A stretch of DNA of 64,000 nucleotides from CAZXGD01 sp046350455 (GTDB taxonomy: Bacteria; Planctomycetota; Phycisphaerae; Phycisphaerales; SM1A02): positions 32,582 to 96,581 of the forward strand of contig JAXMAM010000009.1 in assembly GCA_046350455.1 (NCBI GenBank), written 5' to 3'. The position numbers and the translations under genes were made by a program. The number at the start of each line of letters is the position of its first letter. The stretch's first letter is position 1. Below the pieces are notes generated by a model. That model worked only from the letters and a program-made list of their open reading frames with translations. It searched no databases and was not told the origin of the DNA. Positions 26,094 through 34,079 of the stretch are shown here, piece by piece.

Positions 26094-26738
26094 TCAGCGG
26101 CCAGTGCTGGGCGCAGGCTCAGGCGGCGTGGCGGGCCTGGTGGCTGGGCGGGGCGCCTTGGGAGGCGCGGTGGGCGCTGCGGTGGAAGGCGCAGCCGATG
26201 GCGCTGCTGCGGGAGCCCCCGCTGGCGGCGTGGCAGGTGCGGGCGCTGCCGCTGCTGGAGCCGCTGCTGCTGGCGCGGGCGCTGGCTGTGGCTGCGCTGC
26301 TGGAACGGCTGGCGGATCACCCGTGGCAGGCGAAGCCACGTCCAGGATGTCGTAGATCTTGATGCTCTTCCACGCGGTGCGCCACTTCTCCACCAGCGCC
26401 AGGTGGCCTGGGTCATCGGCGTACACGCGGTAGCCATCCTCATCCTGGAAGCCCACGTAGATGCCCACGCTGTAGTCGTCCACCACGTTGGGCCGGTTGC
26501 TGACCATGGGTGTGCCGCACGAATACGTCAGCACCGAGGTGATGGCTGGCAGCGTGCGGTTGCAGTCCAGGATCAGCTCCTGGGTGCGCGTGGGATCCTT
26601 CAGCTGGATGAGCACCACGTGCGTGATGGGAGGCGTGGGTGCCTGGCGGGGCTGGGTGGATTGCGGGCCACCAGCGCATCCAGCAAGGAATGCCAGGGTC
26701 AGGCAGATGGCAGCGGGACGGCAGCGCAGGTCACGCAT
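26094..26738 (-). CDS. Dabb-domain lipoprotein
   Basis: Residues 1-21 form a lipoprotein signal (FLAGC, lipobox Cys21). Residues about 40-135 resemble a stress-responsive A/B-barrel (Dabb) domain: ITHVVLIQLKDP at its start, DYSVGIYVGFQDEDGYRVYADDPGH, then VEKWRTAWKSIKIYDI. The last 75 residues are an Ala/Pro tail. The start could also be ATG 26759 (seven residues more); 26738 is preferred because the signal peptide then begins directly. It precedes the membrane protein gene by 35 bp on the same strand. Dabb domains bind small hydrophobic compounds in some proteins; the role here is unknown. Confidence 0.75.
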   Translation of the reverse strand: MRDLRCRPAAICLTLAFLAGCAGGPQSTQPRQAPTPPITHVVLIQLKDPTRTQELILDCNRTLPAITSVLTYSCGTPMVSNRPNVVDDYSVGIYVGFQDEDGYRVYADDPGHLALVEKWRTAWKSIKIYDILDVASPATGDPPAVPAAQPQPAPAPAAAAPAAAAPAPATPPAGAPAAAPSAAPSTAAPTAPPKAPRPATRPATPPEPAPSTGR

Positions 26739-27151
26739 GGGCGGCAAAGTGTAGGTCATGGCCAGCTCTGGGTGCAGCGCTGCCGGGTGTGCCTGTGAAA
26801 AGTGCGCCTGTGAAAACCCCCCGCCGCGGGACTTGGCAGCCGCAGCAGGGGGGGAGGAAATCGAGGCCCTTGCAGGCCTCAGTGGGGGAAAGCGACGCGT
26901 TGGGACGCTGGTTCAGAGCAGCACGGTGGTCCGTCAGGCGATGCCTGCGAGCCCTCGCTAGGAGTCCATTCTCAGCAGAGGGGGCCAGCATGCACCGGGT
27001 CCATGCGCACGCCAGCCATTGCAAGGAGGGTCCATCCACTCGCCGACCTGTCGTGTGCTCCTTTCGTCAGCGTCCCAAACGCGTCTTCAAGTCGCGCTGG
27101 CAGGCGGGTCGGAGTCCGCCCACCAGCGCATGGTTCATCAGGCAGCCAGGG
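26739..27151. other. 413-bp gap without a convincing gene; several small hairpins
   Basis: No coding frame with family resemblance was found on either strand. The stretch 26862-26960 contains a run of short perfect stems: GAGGCC-CTTGCA-GGCCTC, GCG-TTGGGA-CGC, CAGGC-GAT-GCCTG and GCGAG-CC-CTCGC. Near 26790-26817 a direct repeat GCCTGTGAAAA occurs twice. It may hold a structured RNA or the leader of the Dabb gene. I could not match it to RNase P RNA, SRP RNA or tmRNA. Confidence 0.4.
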
Positions 27152-30100
27152 TCACGAACACCCCATGGACTGCCCACAGTTCAGGCACCGGTAGCAGGTG
27201 CCGTTCCGCACCGTGATCGAGCCGCACACATCGCAGGCGGGCGCATCGCCCATGAGCTGCGCGTTGCTCTGGTCAAGCACGCTGCCGGCTGCGCGAGCCT
27301 CGCCCTCTGGCACGGCTGCGGCCTGCTTGCCGCGCACTGGCTGTCCCAGCGTGGCCCCAGCCGAAGCTCCGAGCATCGACACGGCCGCAATGTCGCTGAG
27401 CACGCGGTCCCCTGGCACTGGGCTCCCGCCGCTCCTCGCCACGCCGCCGAGACGATCGTCCTCCTCGCCGGACGGGCGCCCGTCCATCTGCGCGGAACCA
27501 GACATGCTGCTGCTTCCTAACGACCGGCCTGCCCATGATGTGTCCTCCTTGACGGGCTGCTCACTTCCCGCGCCGGCTGCCAGCTCCGCTGGCTTGCTCC
27601 GGCGCGGTGCATTCTGCTCGCGATAGCCGTGGATGAACTGCATCCCCAGCCAACGGAAGATGTAGTCCACCAGGCTCTTCGCGAAGGGGATCTCGCTGTT
27701 GGTGGTCATGCCCATCGGCTCGAACCGCTGATGGGCGAACTTGTTGACGATGCTCTCCACTGGCACGCCGTACTGCAGCGCCAGGCTGATGGCCGTCCCC
27801 AGCGAGTCCATCAGACCACCGATGGTGGAGCCTTCCTTGGCCATGGTGATGAACAGCTCGCCTGGCTTGCCATCGTCGTACAGACCCACGATCAAGTAGC
27901 CCTCGTGGCCTGCCACGTTGAACTTGTGGGTGAGGCTCTCGCGGGTGTCGGGCAGGCGGCGGCGCATGGGACGCTCCACCACCTTCTCGATCACCTTCTC
28001 CACCACGCGCTCCACCTCCACCACGCGCTCCTGCACCACTGCTTCCGCCGTGGTGGTGGACTCTGCGGCCTCCAGGCCTTCGGTGTCCTCCTCCTCGCGC
28101 AGGTCGGATGCGTCGCTCTTGGTGCTGAGCGGCTGGCTCAGCTTGCAGCCGTCGCGATAGAGGGCGTTGGCCTTCAGGCCCAGCTCCCAGCTCAGCAGGT
28201 ACGCCTTGCCGATGTCCTCCACCGTGGCCTCGTTGGGCAGGTTGATGGTCTTGCTGATGGCGCCGCTGATGAAGGGCTGCGAGGCGCCCATCATGCGGAT
28301 GTGGCCCTCTGGCGCGATGAAGCGCTGCCCGATGCTGCCGCACCGATTGGCGCAGTCAAACACGGGCAGATGGCGGTCCTTCAGGTGCGGCGCGCCTTCC
28401 ACGGTCTGCGTGCCGCAGATGCGGCGGTTGAGCGCCTCGATCTGCCGGCGGTTCAGTCCCAGCGCGCGCAGGCCGTTGAAGGTGCTGTCTGCGCGGGCTG
28501 CAGCCGGATCAATGCCCATGGCGGCCAGCACGCGCTCAGGCATGCTCCACGCGCCGAAGGCAAAACCCAGCTCGAACACCGTGGGCAGCGCGTTCTCCAC
28601 CGTCACCAGCTCGTCGCCGGTGTAGCCGCGCTCCAGCAGCCAGTCGCGCATGCTGGGGCCGTGCGATGGGAACGTGCCATCCTCTGCTGGGATGGGCGTC
28701 TCCAGGCTGAGCGTGCCCATCACGTAGATGAGGATGTCATCCACCTGGTTGGGCGAGTATCCCAGCGCGCGCAGCGCAGGCCGCAGGCTCTGGTTGGCGA
28801 TCTTGAAGTACCCGCCGCCCGCCAGCTTCTTGAACTTGGTGAGCGCAAAGTCCGGCTCCACGCCGGTGGTGTCGCAGTCCATCAGGAGGCCGATGGTGCC
28901 CGTGGGCGCGATCACCGTGACCTGCGCGTTGCGGTACCCGTGCTTGCGGCCAAACGCCAGCGCGTCGTCCCACGCAGCCACTGCGCGGTCCAGCACCGCC
29001 GATGCGTTGGCCATGTTCACCTTGCCCTCGTTGAAGAGAGTGTGGTCAATCGGCACCGGGCGCACGCGCAGGTTCTCGTAGTCCGCGCTGTCGCGCGCCA
29101 CGCCGCGGGCGGCGTGACGGTGGTTGCGGACCACGCGGAGCATGTGCTCCTTGTTGGCCTTGTAGCCATCGAAGGGGCCGTGCTCCGCCGCCAGCAGGGC
29201 GCTGGCTGCGTAGGAGCGGCCAGTCAGGATGGCGGTGAGCGCGCCGCACATGGCGCGGCCTTCTGGGCTGTCGTAGGGGATGCCAGCCTGCATGAGCATG
29301 GCGCCCAGGTTGGCGTACCCCAGGCCCAGCGTGCGGTACTTCCAGCTCAGCTCTGCGATCTCGCGGCTGGGGAAGCTTGCCATCAGCACGCTGATCTCCA
29401 GCACCACGGTCCACAGGCTGATGGCGTGCTCGTAGCCCTCCAGGTCAAACGTGCGCGTCTCTGGGTCGTAGAACTTCAGCAGGTTGATGGAGGCCAGGTT
29501 GCACGCCGTGTTGTCCAGGAACATGTACTCGCTGCACGGGTTGCTGGCGTTGATGCGCCCGCCTTCCGGGCAGGTGTGCCACGCGTTGATCGTGGTGTCG
29601 TACTGCACGCCTGGGTCGGCGCAGCGCCAGGCAGCCTCGTTGATCTGGCGCCACAGGTCGCGCGCCTTCACGGTCTTGTGCGGCTTGCCATCGGTGCGGC
29701 GGATGAGCGTCCAATCCATGTCCGCGGCCACAGCGTCCATGAACGCGTCGCTCAGGCGCACGCTGTTGTTGCTGTTCTGGCCGCTGACGGTGTAGTAGGC
29801 CTCGCCGTTGAAGTCGTAGTCCAGCTTCAGGCCCAGGCTCTCGGCTGCGGCCTGCTGCGCTGGCGAGAGGTGCTTCATGCCCTCCACCAGCGCGGCCACC
29901 TTCAGCTCCTCGCGCACCTTCCAGTTCACAAAGGCCTCGATGTCCGGGTGGTCCACATCCAGGCAGACCATCTTGGCAGCGCGGCGCGTGGTGCCACCGC
30001 TCTTGATGGCGCCCGCAGCGCGGTCGCCGATCTTCAGGAAGCTCATCAGGCCGCTGGAGCGTCCGCCACCCGAGAGCGGCTCGTCCTCGCCGCGCAGCTG

Positions 30101-30760
30101 GCTGAAGTTGGTGCCTGTGCCGCTGCCATACTTGAACAGGCGCGCCTCGCGCACCCACAGGTCCATGATGCCGCCTTCGCCCACCAGGTCGTCGCGGACA
30201 GTCTGGATGAAGCAGGCGTGTGGCTGCGGATGGGTGTACGCGTCCTTGGCCAGCGTGACCTTGCCAGTCTTGCTGTCGGCGATCCAGTGCCCCTGCGCTG
30301 GGCCGGTGATGCCGTACGCGTAGTTCAAGCCGGTGTTGAACCACTGCGGGCTGTTGGGCGCAGCCATCTGGTTGAGCAGCATGTAGGCCAGTTCGTCGTA
30401 GAACGCGTCGGCATCCTTCTTGGAGGTGAAGTAGCCGTGCTTCTCGCCCCAGTGGCGCCAGCAGCCAGCAAGGCGGTTCACCACCTGGCGCACGCTTCGC
30501 TCTGGGCCAAGGACTGGCTTGCCATCGGCGCCCTTGATGGGCTTGCCATCCTTGCCCAGCTGCGGCACGCCTGCCTTCCGGAAGTACTTGCTGACCACGA
30601 TGTCGGTGGCCAGCTGACTCCACGACGCTGGAACCTCTGCGTCGTTCATCTGGAAGACGGTGCTGCCGTCTGAGTTGCTGATGCGGCTGGAGCGGGTGGA
30701 CCACTCAACCGTGCTGTAGACATCCTTGCCGGGGGCTGTGAAGCGGCGTGCGATGCGCAT
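27152..30760 (-). CDS. nrdJ: Class II (adenosylcobalamin-dependent) ribonucleotide reductase
   Basis: 1202 residues, a full-length B12-dependent reductase that makes deoxyribonucleotides without oxygen. Motifs: GSGTGTNFSQLRG, the active-site SNPCSEYMFLDNTACNLASINL stretch with Cys and Glu of N-x-C-x-E, APTGTIGLLMDCDTTGVEPD, and PYDS. The C-terminal region is separated by a charged linker and ends CDVCGSITVRNGTCYRCLNCGQSMGCS-like with four or more Cys, the zinc-finger and redox tail typical of this family. The Ser/Glu/Val-rich segment near residues 880-940 is a linker. It follows dcd with 111 bp between, so the pair forms a deoxynucleotide locus. No cobalamin riboswitch was recognised upstream. 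Confidence 0.95.
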   Translation of the reverse strand: MRIARRFTAPGKDVYSTVEWSTRSSRISNSDGSTVFQMNDAEVPASWSQLATDIVVSKYFRKAGVPQLGKDGKPIKGADGKPVLGPERSVRQVVNRLAGCWRHWGEKHGYFTSKKDADAFYDELAYMLLNQMAAPNSPQWFNTGLNYAYGITGPAQGHWIADSKTGKVTLAKDAYTHPQPHACFIQTVRDDLVGEGGIMDLWVREARLFKYGSGTGTNFSQLRGEDEPLSGGGRSSGLMSFLKIGDRAAGAIKSGGTTRRAAKMVCLDVDHPDIEAFVNWKVREELKVAALVEGMKHLSPAQQAAAESLGLKLDYDFNGEAYYTVSGQNSNNSVRLSDAFMDAVAADMDWTLIRRTDGKPHKTVKARDLWRQINEAAWRCADPGVQYDTTINAWHTCPEGGRINASNPCSEYMFLDNTACNLASINLLKFYDPETRTFDLEGYEHAISLWTVVLEISVLMASFPSREIAELSWKYRTLGLGYANLGAMLMQAGIPYDSPEGRAMCGALTAILTGRSYAASALLAAEHGPFDGYKANKEHMLRVVRNHRHAARGVARDSADYENLRVRPVPIDHTLFNEGKVNMANASAVLDRAVAAWDDALAFGRKHGYRNAQVTVIAPTGTIGLLMDCDTTGVEPDFALTKFKKLAGGGYFKIANQSLRPALRALGYSPNQVDDILIYVMGTLSLETPIPAEDGTFPSHGPSMRDWLLERGYTGDELVTVENALPTVFELGFAFGAWSMPERVLAAMGIDPAAARADSTFNGLRALGLNRRQIEALNRRICGTQTVEGAPHLKDRHLPVFDCANRCGSIGQRFIAPEGHIRMMGASQPFISGAISKTINLPNEATVEDIGKAYLLSWELGLKANALYRDGCKLSQPLSTKSDASDLREEEDTEGLEAAESTTTAEAVVQERVVEVERVVEKVIEKVVERPMRRRLPDTRESLTHKFNVAGHEGYLIVGLYDDGKPGELFITMAKEGSTIGGLMDSLGTAISLALQYGVPVESIVNKFAHQRFEPMGMTTNSEIPFAKSLVDYIFRWLGMQFIHGYREQNAPRRSKPAELAAGAGSEQPVKEDTSWAGRSLGSSSMSGSAQMDGRPSGEEDDRLGGVARSGGSPVPGDRVLSDIAAVSMLGASAGATLGQPVRGKQAAAVPEGEARAAGSVLDQSNAQLMGDAPACDVCGSITVRNGTCYRCLNCGQSMGCS

Positions 30761-30871
30761 GGGTGCGTTCCGAGCGGTTTGGGTTCCGAAGGTTTGGAAA
30801 CGGTTTGAAAGTTCGAGGACTTTGCAGCGCTGCGAAGGCGGCAGCGCGCCTGCGCAGTGCAGGAGGGGGTG

Positions 30872-31468
30872 TCAATGCTTGCCGTTGGGGGTACGGATGC
30901 CGTCCACGCGCGGCAGGGTGAGGCCAGGCTGATCCTGGTACTTGCCACCCTTGTCGGCGTAGCTCACGGCGCACACGTGGGCGGCCTTCAGGAAGATCAT
31001 CTGGGCGATGCCTTCGTTGGCGTAGATCTTGGCTGGAAGCGGCGTGGTGTTGCTGATCTCGATGGTGACCTTGCCGCGCCACTCTGGCTCCAGCGGGGTC
31101 ACATTCACGATGATGCCGCAGCGCGCATACGTGCTCTTGCCAACGCAGATGGCCAGCACGTCGCGCGGCACCTCGATGGTCTCCACCGTCTCAGCCAGCG
31201 CAAATGAGTTGGGCGGAATCACGATGTGATCCTTGCCCGTCTCGTTGGTGTCAATGGTGATGAACAGATCCGTGCTGAACGCCTTGGGGTCCACGATGGC
31301 CGTGCCCCCGCTGGTGGCGTTGGTGAAGATCTTGAAGCGCGTGCCCACCCGCACGTCATATCCATAGCTGGACACGCCGTAGCTGACAGTGCCGGGGCGC
31401 TTGATGTTGTCCGCGAAGGGTTCGATCCGCACGTGCTGGCGGATCTGGGTGTCACACAGAACGCTCAT
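30872..31468 (-). CDS. dcd: dCTP deaminase
   Basis: 198 residues. The enzyme converts dCTP to dUTP (possibly also to dUMP in bifunctional forms), feeding thymidylate synthesis. Signatures are SYGVSSYGYDVRVGTRF near the start, GKSTYARCGIIVNVTPLEPEW, containing the catalytic Arg and the nucleotide pocket, and ITIEISNTTP-like VTIEISNTTPLPAKI with ANEGIAQMIF. ATG 31468 begins MSVLCDTQI, a normal start for the family; eleven further codons upstream are open but not conserved. It is upstream of nrdJ on the same strand. Confidence 0.93.
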   Translation of the reverse strand: MSVLCDTQIRQHVRIEPFADNIKRPGTVSYGVSSYGYDVRVGTRFKIFTNATSGGTAIVDPKAFSTDLFITIDTNETGKDHIVIPPNSFALAETVETIEVPRDVLAICVGKSTYARCGIIVNVTPLEPEWRGKVTIEISNTTPLPAKIYANEGIAQMIFLKAAHVCAVSYADKGGKYQDQPGLTLPRVDGIRTPNGKH

Positions 31469-31850
31469 GGCCCACCCTTGACTCCACTGCGCGCTGCACA
31501 CTCACGGCGCTGCAGATGTTGGCGATTGAAATGACAGAACAGGACGAGAAAACGCAGTCACGGTACCAAGATGTTCGGCATCTGTTTGGATGCAGCTCCC
31601 ATCCCACACACCACCACGAGTAGGGAGCGGGGGGCATGGTACCCCTACAGGTTGTGTATGCAAGCCTGCGCACGGAAGATTTTTCCGGTTTTGGGGATCC
31701 CCCGACGCAAGTCTGCGGCTGTGAGAGGTTTAGCGCACGCGCACGTCGTTGTCATCTGCCACGCACGCGTGTGGACAGCTTGTCGCTGGCGTTCGCAGAG
31801 CGCTCAGAGGGCACGGCTAGACTCGCCCCAGCGCCTGGCCGCAGCTGTGT
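31469..31850. other. 382-bp divergent intergenic region
   Basis: It separates dcd on the minus strand from the helicase gene on the plus strand and must contain both promoters. No credible coding frame was seen. The composition is less GC-rich than the neighbours near 31520-31680. I could not assign -35/-10 pairs with confidence. Confidence 0.5.
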
Positions 31851-34079
31851 ATGCACGAATCCGCCCCCGACGTCTCCACCACCGCCGACCTGACCCAGGA
31901 TCAGCGCGCCGCGGTGGAGCAGGTGGATGGCCCGCTCCTGGTGCTGGCTGGCCCCGGCTCTGGCAAGACCCGCGTCATCACTCGGCGCATCGCGCACTTG
32001 GTGGGGTGTGGCGTGCCGCCGTGGCAGATCCTGGCGCTGACCTTCACCAACAAGGCGGCTGGCGAGATGCGCCAGCGCGTGAGCGCGCTGCTGCCAGACA
32101 CAGCGCCGGGCATGCGCGGCCTGACAGTGAGCACGTTCCACGCGTTCTGCGCCATGTTCCTGCGCCGCAACGCAGAGGCGTGCAGCGTGAACCCAGAGTT
32201 CGTCATCTATGACACAGACGACCAGCGCGCAGCCGTGAAGAGCGCGGTGGCGGAGGCAGGGCTGGACACGCAGAACTTTGCCCCCGCCGCCGTGCACAGC
32301 CGCATCAGCGCTGCCAAGAACGCGCTGCTCACGCCCGAGCGCTTTGCAGAGGTGGCGCAGGACTTCACCAGCCGCCAGGTGGCCAAGGCGTACACCGCGT
32401 ACCAGCGCCTGCTGGACCGCATGAAGGCGCTGGACTTTGACGACCTGCTTCTGCGCGCCGCGCTGGCGCTGGAGGCCAACGACGCGCTTTGCACCGCCAC
32501 CAGCCAGCGCTACCAGTACGTGCTGATTGACGAGTACCAGGACACCAACCGCGCGCAGTTTGTCATTGCGCGCATGATCGCCGGCGCGCACCGCAACATC
32601 TGCGTGGTGGGCGATCCAGACCAGTCCATCTATCGCTGGCGCGGCGCGGACATCCGGAACATCCTGGAGTTCGAGGAGGCCTTTCCGGGCGCGCGCACTG
32701 TGGCGCTGGGGCAGAACTTCCGCAGCACCGAGCACATCGTTGCGGCCGCGGACGCGCTCATCCGGCACAACCGGCGCCGCAAGGCCAAGCCGCTGTACAC
32801 GCAGCTTGGACCCGGCCTGCCCGTGCGTGCCGTGCGCTGCAGCGACGAGCACGCCGAAGCAGACCAGATTGCCACCACGCTGCAGGAATCCTCCGCCGCC
32901 GGCGTGCCCTGGCGTGAGATGGCGGTGCTCTACCGCATGAACGCGCTGAGCCGCGTGGTGGAGGATGCGCTGCGGCGGCGCAGCATTCCCTACCGCATCG
33001 TGCGTGGCACGGCGTTCTACGAGCGCAAGGAGGTGAAGGACCTGCTGGCGTACCTGCGGCTGATCCTGAACCCCGCGGACGACGTGGCCTGCGCGCGCAT
33101 CGCCAACGTGCCGGCGCGCGGCATCGGCGACACCAGCCTGGGCCGCGTGCGCCACGCTGCCACCGCGCAGGGCCTGCCGCTGCTGGAGGCGCTGCGCTCC
33201 GCGCGCAGCGCTGGCGTGGCGGACCGCTCGGCCCGCAAGATGGAGGAATTTGCTGCGGCGGTGGCCCGCTGGCGTGCGCTGCTGGAAGGCAAGGGTGCAG
33301 ACGCCCTGGCTGCGTTCGTGGACACGGTGCTGGCTGAAAGCGGCCTGCGCGAATGGGCCGACGCCGACAGCGACGAAGACACCGAGGACCGCCGCGCCAA
33401 CCTGGACGAAGTGGTGAGCGCCGCGGGCGACCATGACATGCTGGACCCCCGCCCAGACGCAGGGCTGCGCGACGCGCTGGCCAGCTTCCTGCAGTCCGTG
33501 GCGCTGGTGGCGGACACCGACGCGCTGGATCCGGAAAGCGGCGCCGTCACGCTGATGACGCTGCACGCGGCCAAGGGTCTGGAGTACCAGCAGGTGTGCA
33601 TCCTGGCCTGCGAGGAGGGGGTGCTGCCGCACGCGCGCAGCCAGACTGATGAAGAGGAGCTGGAGGAGGAGCGGCGCCTGATGTTCGTGGGCATGACCCG
33701 CGCCAAGCGCAGCCTGCTGCTCACCCACGCTGCCGTGCGCACGGTGCGCGGGCTGCGCATGAGCTCCATGGAGAGCTCGTTCCTGCGTGAACTGCCAGAG
33801 GCGGACGTGGTGCGCGAGGACAAGGCCTACGCTGCGGCCGACCAGTCTGACGCTGACGCCCCGCATCTGGATGAAGAGGGCCTGGGCAGCGCCAGCCGCG
33901 GCGCCGCTGCGCGCTTTCCAGCAGGCACGGTGGTGCGGCACGCCATGTTTGGCGTGGGCACGGTGCAGGCGGTGCTGCCGCGCGGCAGCGTGACCAGCGT
34001 GCGCGTGCTGTTCCGCACGGTGGGCGTGAAGACGCTGGTGCTGGAGTACGCGCGGCTGGAGCGCGTCAGCGGCCCGTAG
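31851..34079 (+). CDS. PcrA/UvrD-type superfamily 1A DNA helicase
   Basis: 742 residues. Helicase motifs: LTQDQRAAVE (Q motif), LAGPGSGKTRVITRRI (Walker A), LTFTNKAAGEM (Ia), STFHAFCAM, LIDEYQDTNRAQ (Walker B, DEYQ), VGDPDQSIYRWRGA (III), NFRSTEHI (IV), VTLMTLHAAKGLEY (V) and RRLMFVGMTRAK (VI). The C terminus has a small Tudor-like domain (GTVVRHAMFGVGTVQAV) that in PcrA binds RNA polymerase. It moves 3' to 5' and acts in excision repair and in clearing stalled complexes. The gene overlaps uvrA tail to tail by 14 bp. The symbol pcrA or uvrD is not chosen because the two overlap by name. Confidence 0.93.
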   Translation: MHESAPDVSTTADLTQDQRAAVEQVDGPLLVLAGPGSGKTRVITRRIAHLVGCGVPPWQILALTFTNKAAGEMRQRVSALLPDTAPGMRGLTVSTFHAFCAMFLRRNAEACSVNPEFVIYDTDDQRAAVKSAVAEAGLDTQNFAPAAVHSRISAAKNALLTPERFAEVAQDFTSRQVAKAYTAYQRLLDRMKALDFDDLLLRAALALEANDALCTATSQRYQYVLIDEYQDTNRAQFVIARMIAGAHRNICVVGDPDQSIYRWRGADIRNILEFEEAFPGARTVALGQNFRSTEHIVAAADALIRHNRRRKAKPLYTQLGPGLPVRAVRCSDEHAEADQIATTLQESSAAGVPWREMAVLYRMNALSRVVEDALRRRSIPYRIVRGTAFYERKEVKDLLAYLRLILNPADDVACARIANVPARGIGDTSLGRVRHAATAQGLPLLEALRSARSAGVADRSARKMEEFAAAVARWRALLEGKGADALAAFVDTVLAESGLREWADADSDEDTEDRRANLDEVVSAAGDHDMLDPRPDAGLRDALASFLQSVALVADTDALDPESGAVTLMTLHAAKGLEYQQVCILACEEGVLPHARSQTDEEELEEERRLMFVGMTRAKRSLLLTHAAVRTVRGLRMSSMESSFLRELPEADVVREDKAYAAADQSDADAPHLDEEGLGSASRGAAARFPAGTVVRHAMFGVGTVQAVLPRGSVTSVRVLFRTVGVKTLVLEYARLERVSGP

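Noticed and set aside
26760..27151. RNase P RNA, SRP RNA or tmRNA in the gap after nrdJ
   Set aside because: Hairpins exist but none of the conserved core sequences of these RNAs is present.
30761..30871. Cobalamin riboswitch before nrdJ
   Set aside because: I could not find a B12-box or the expected paired elements in the short leader.
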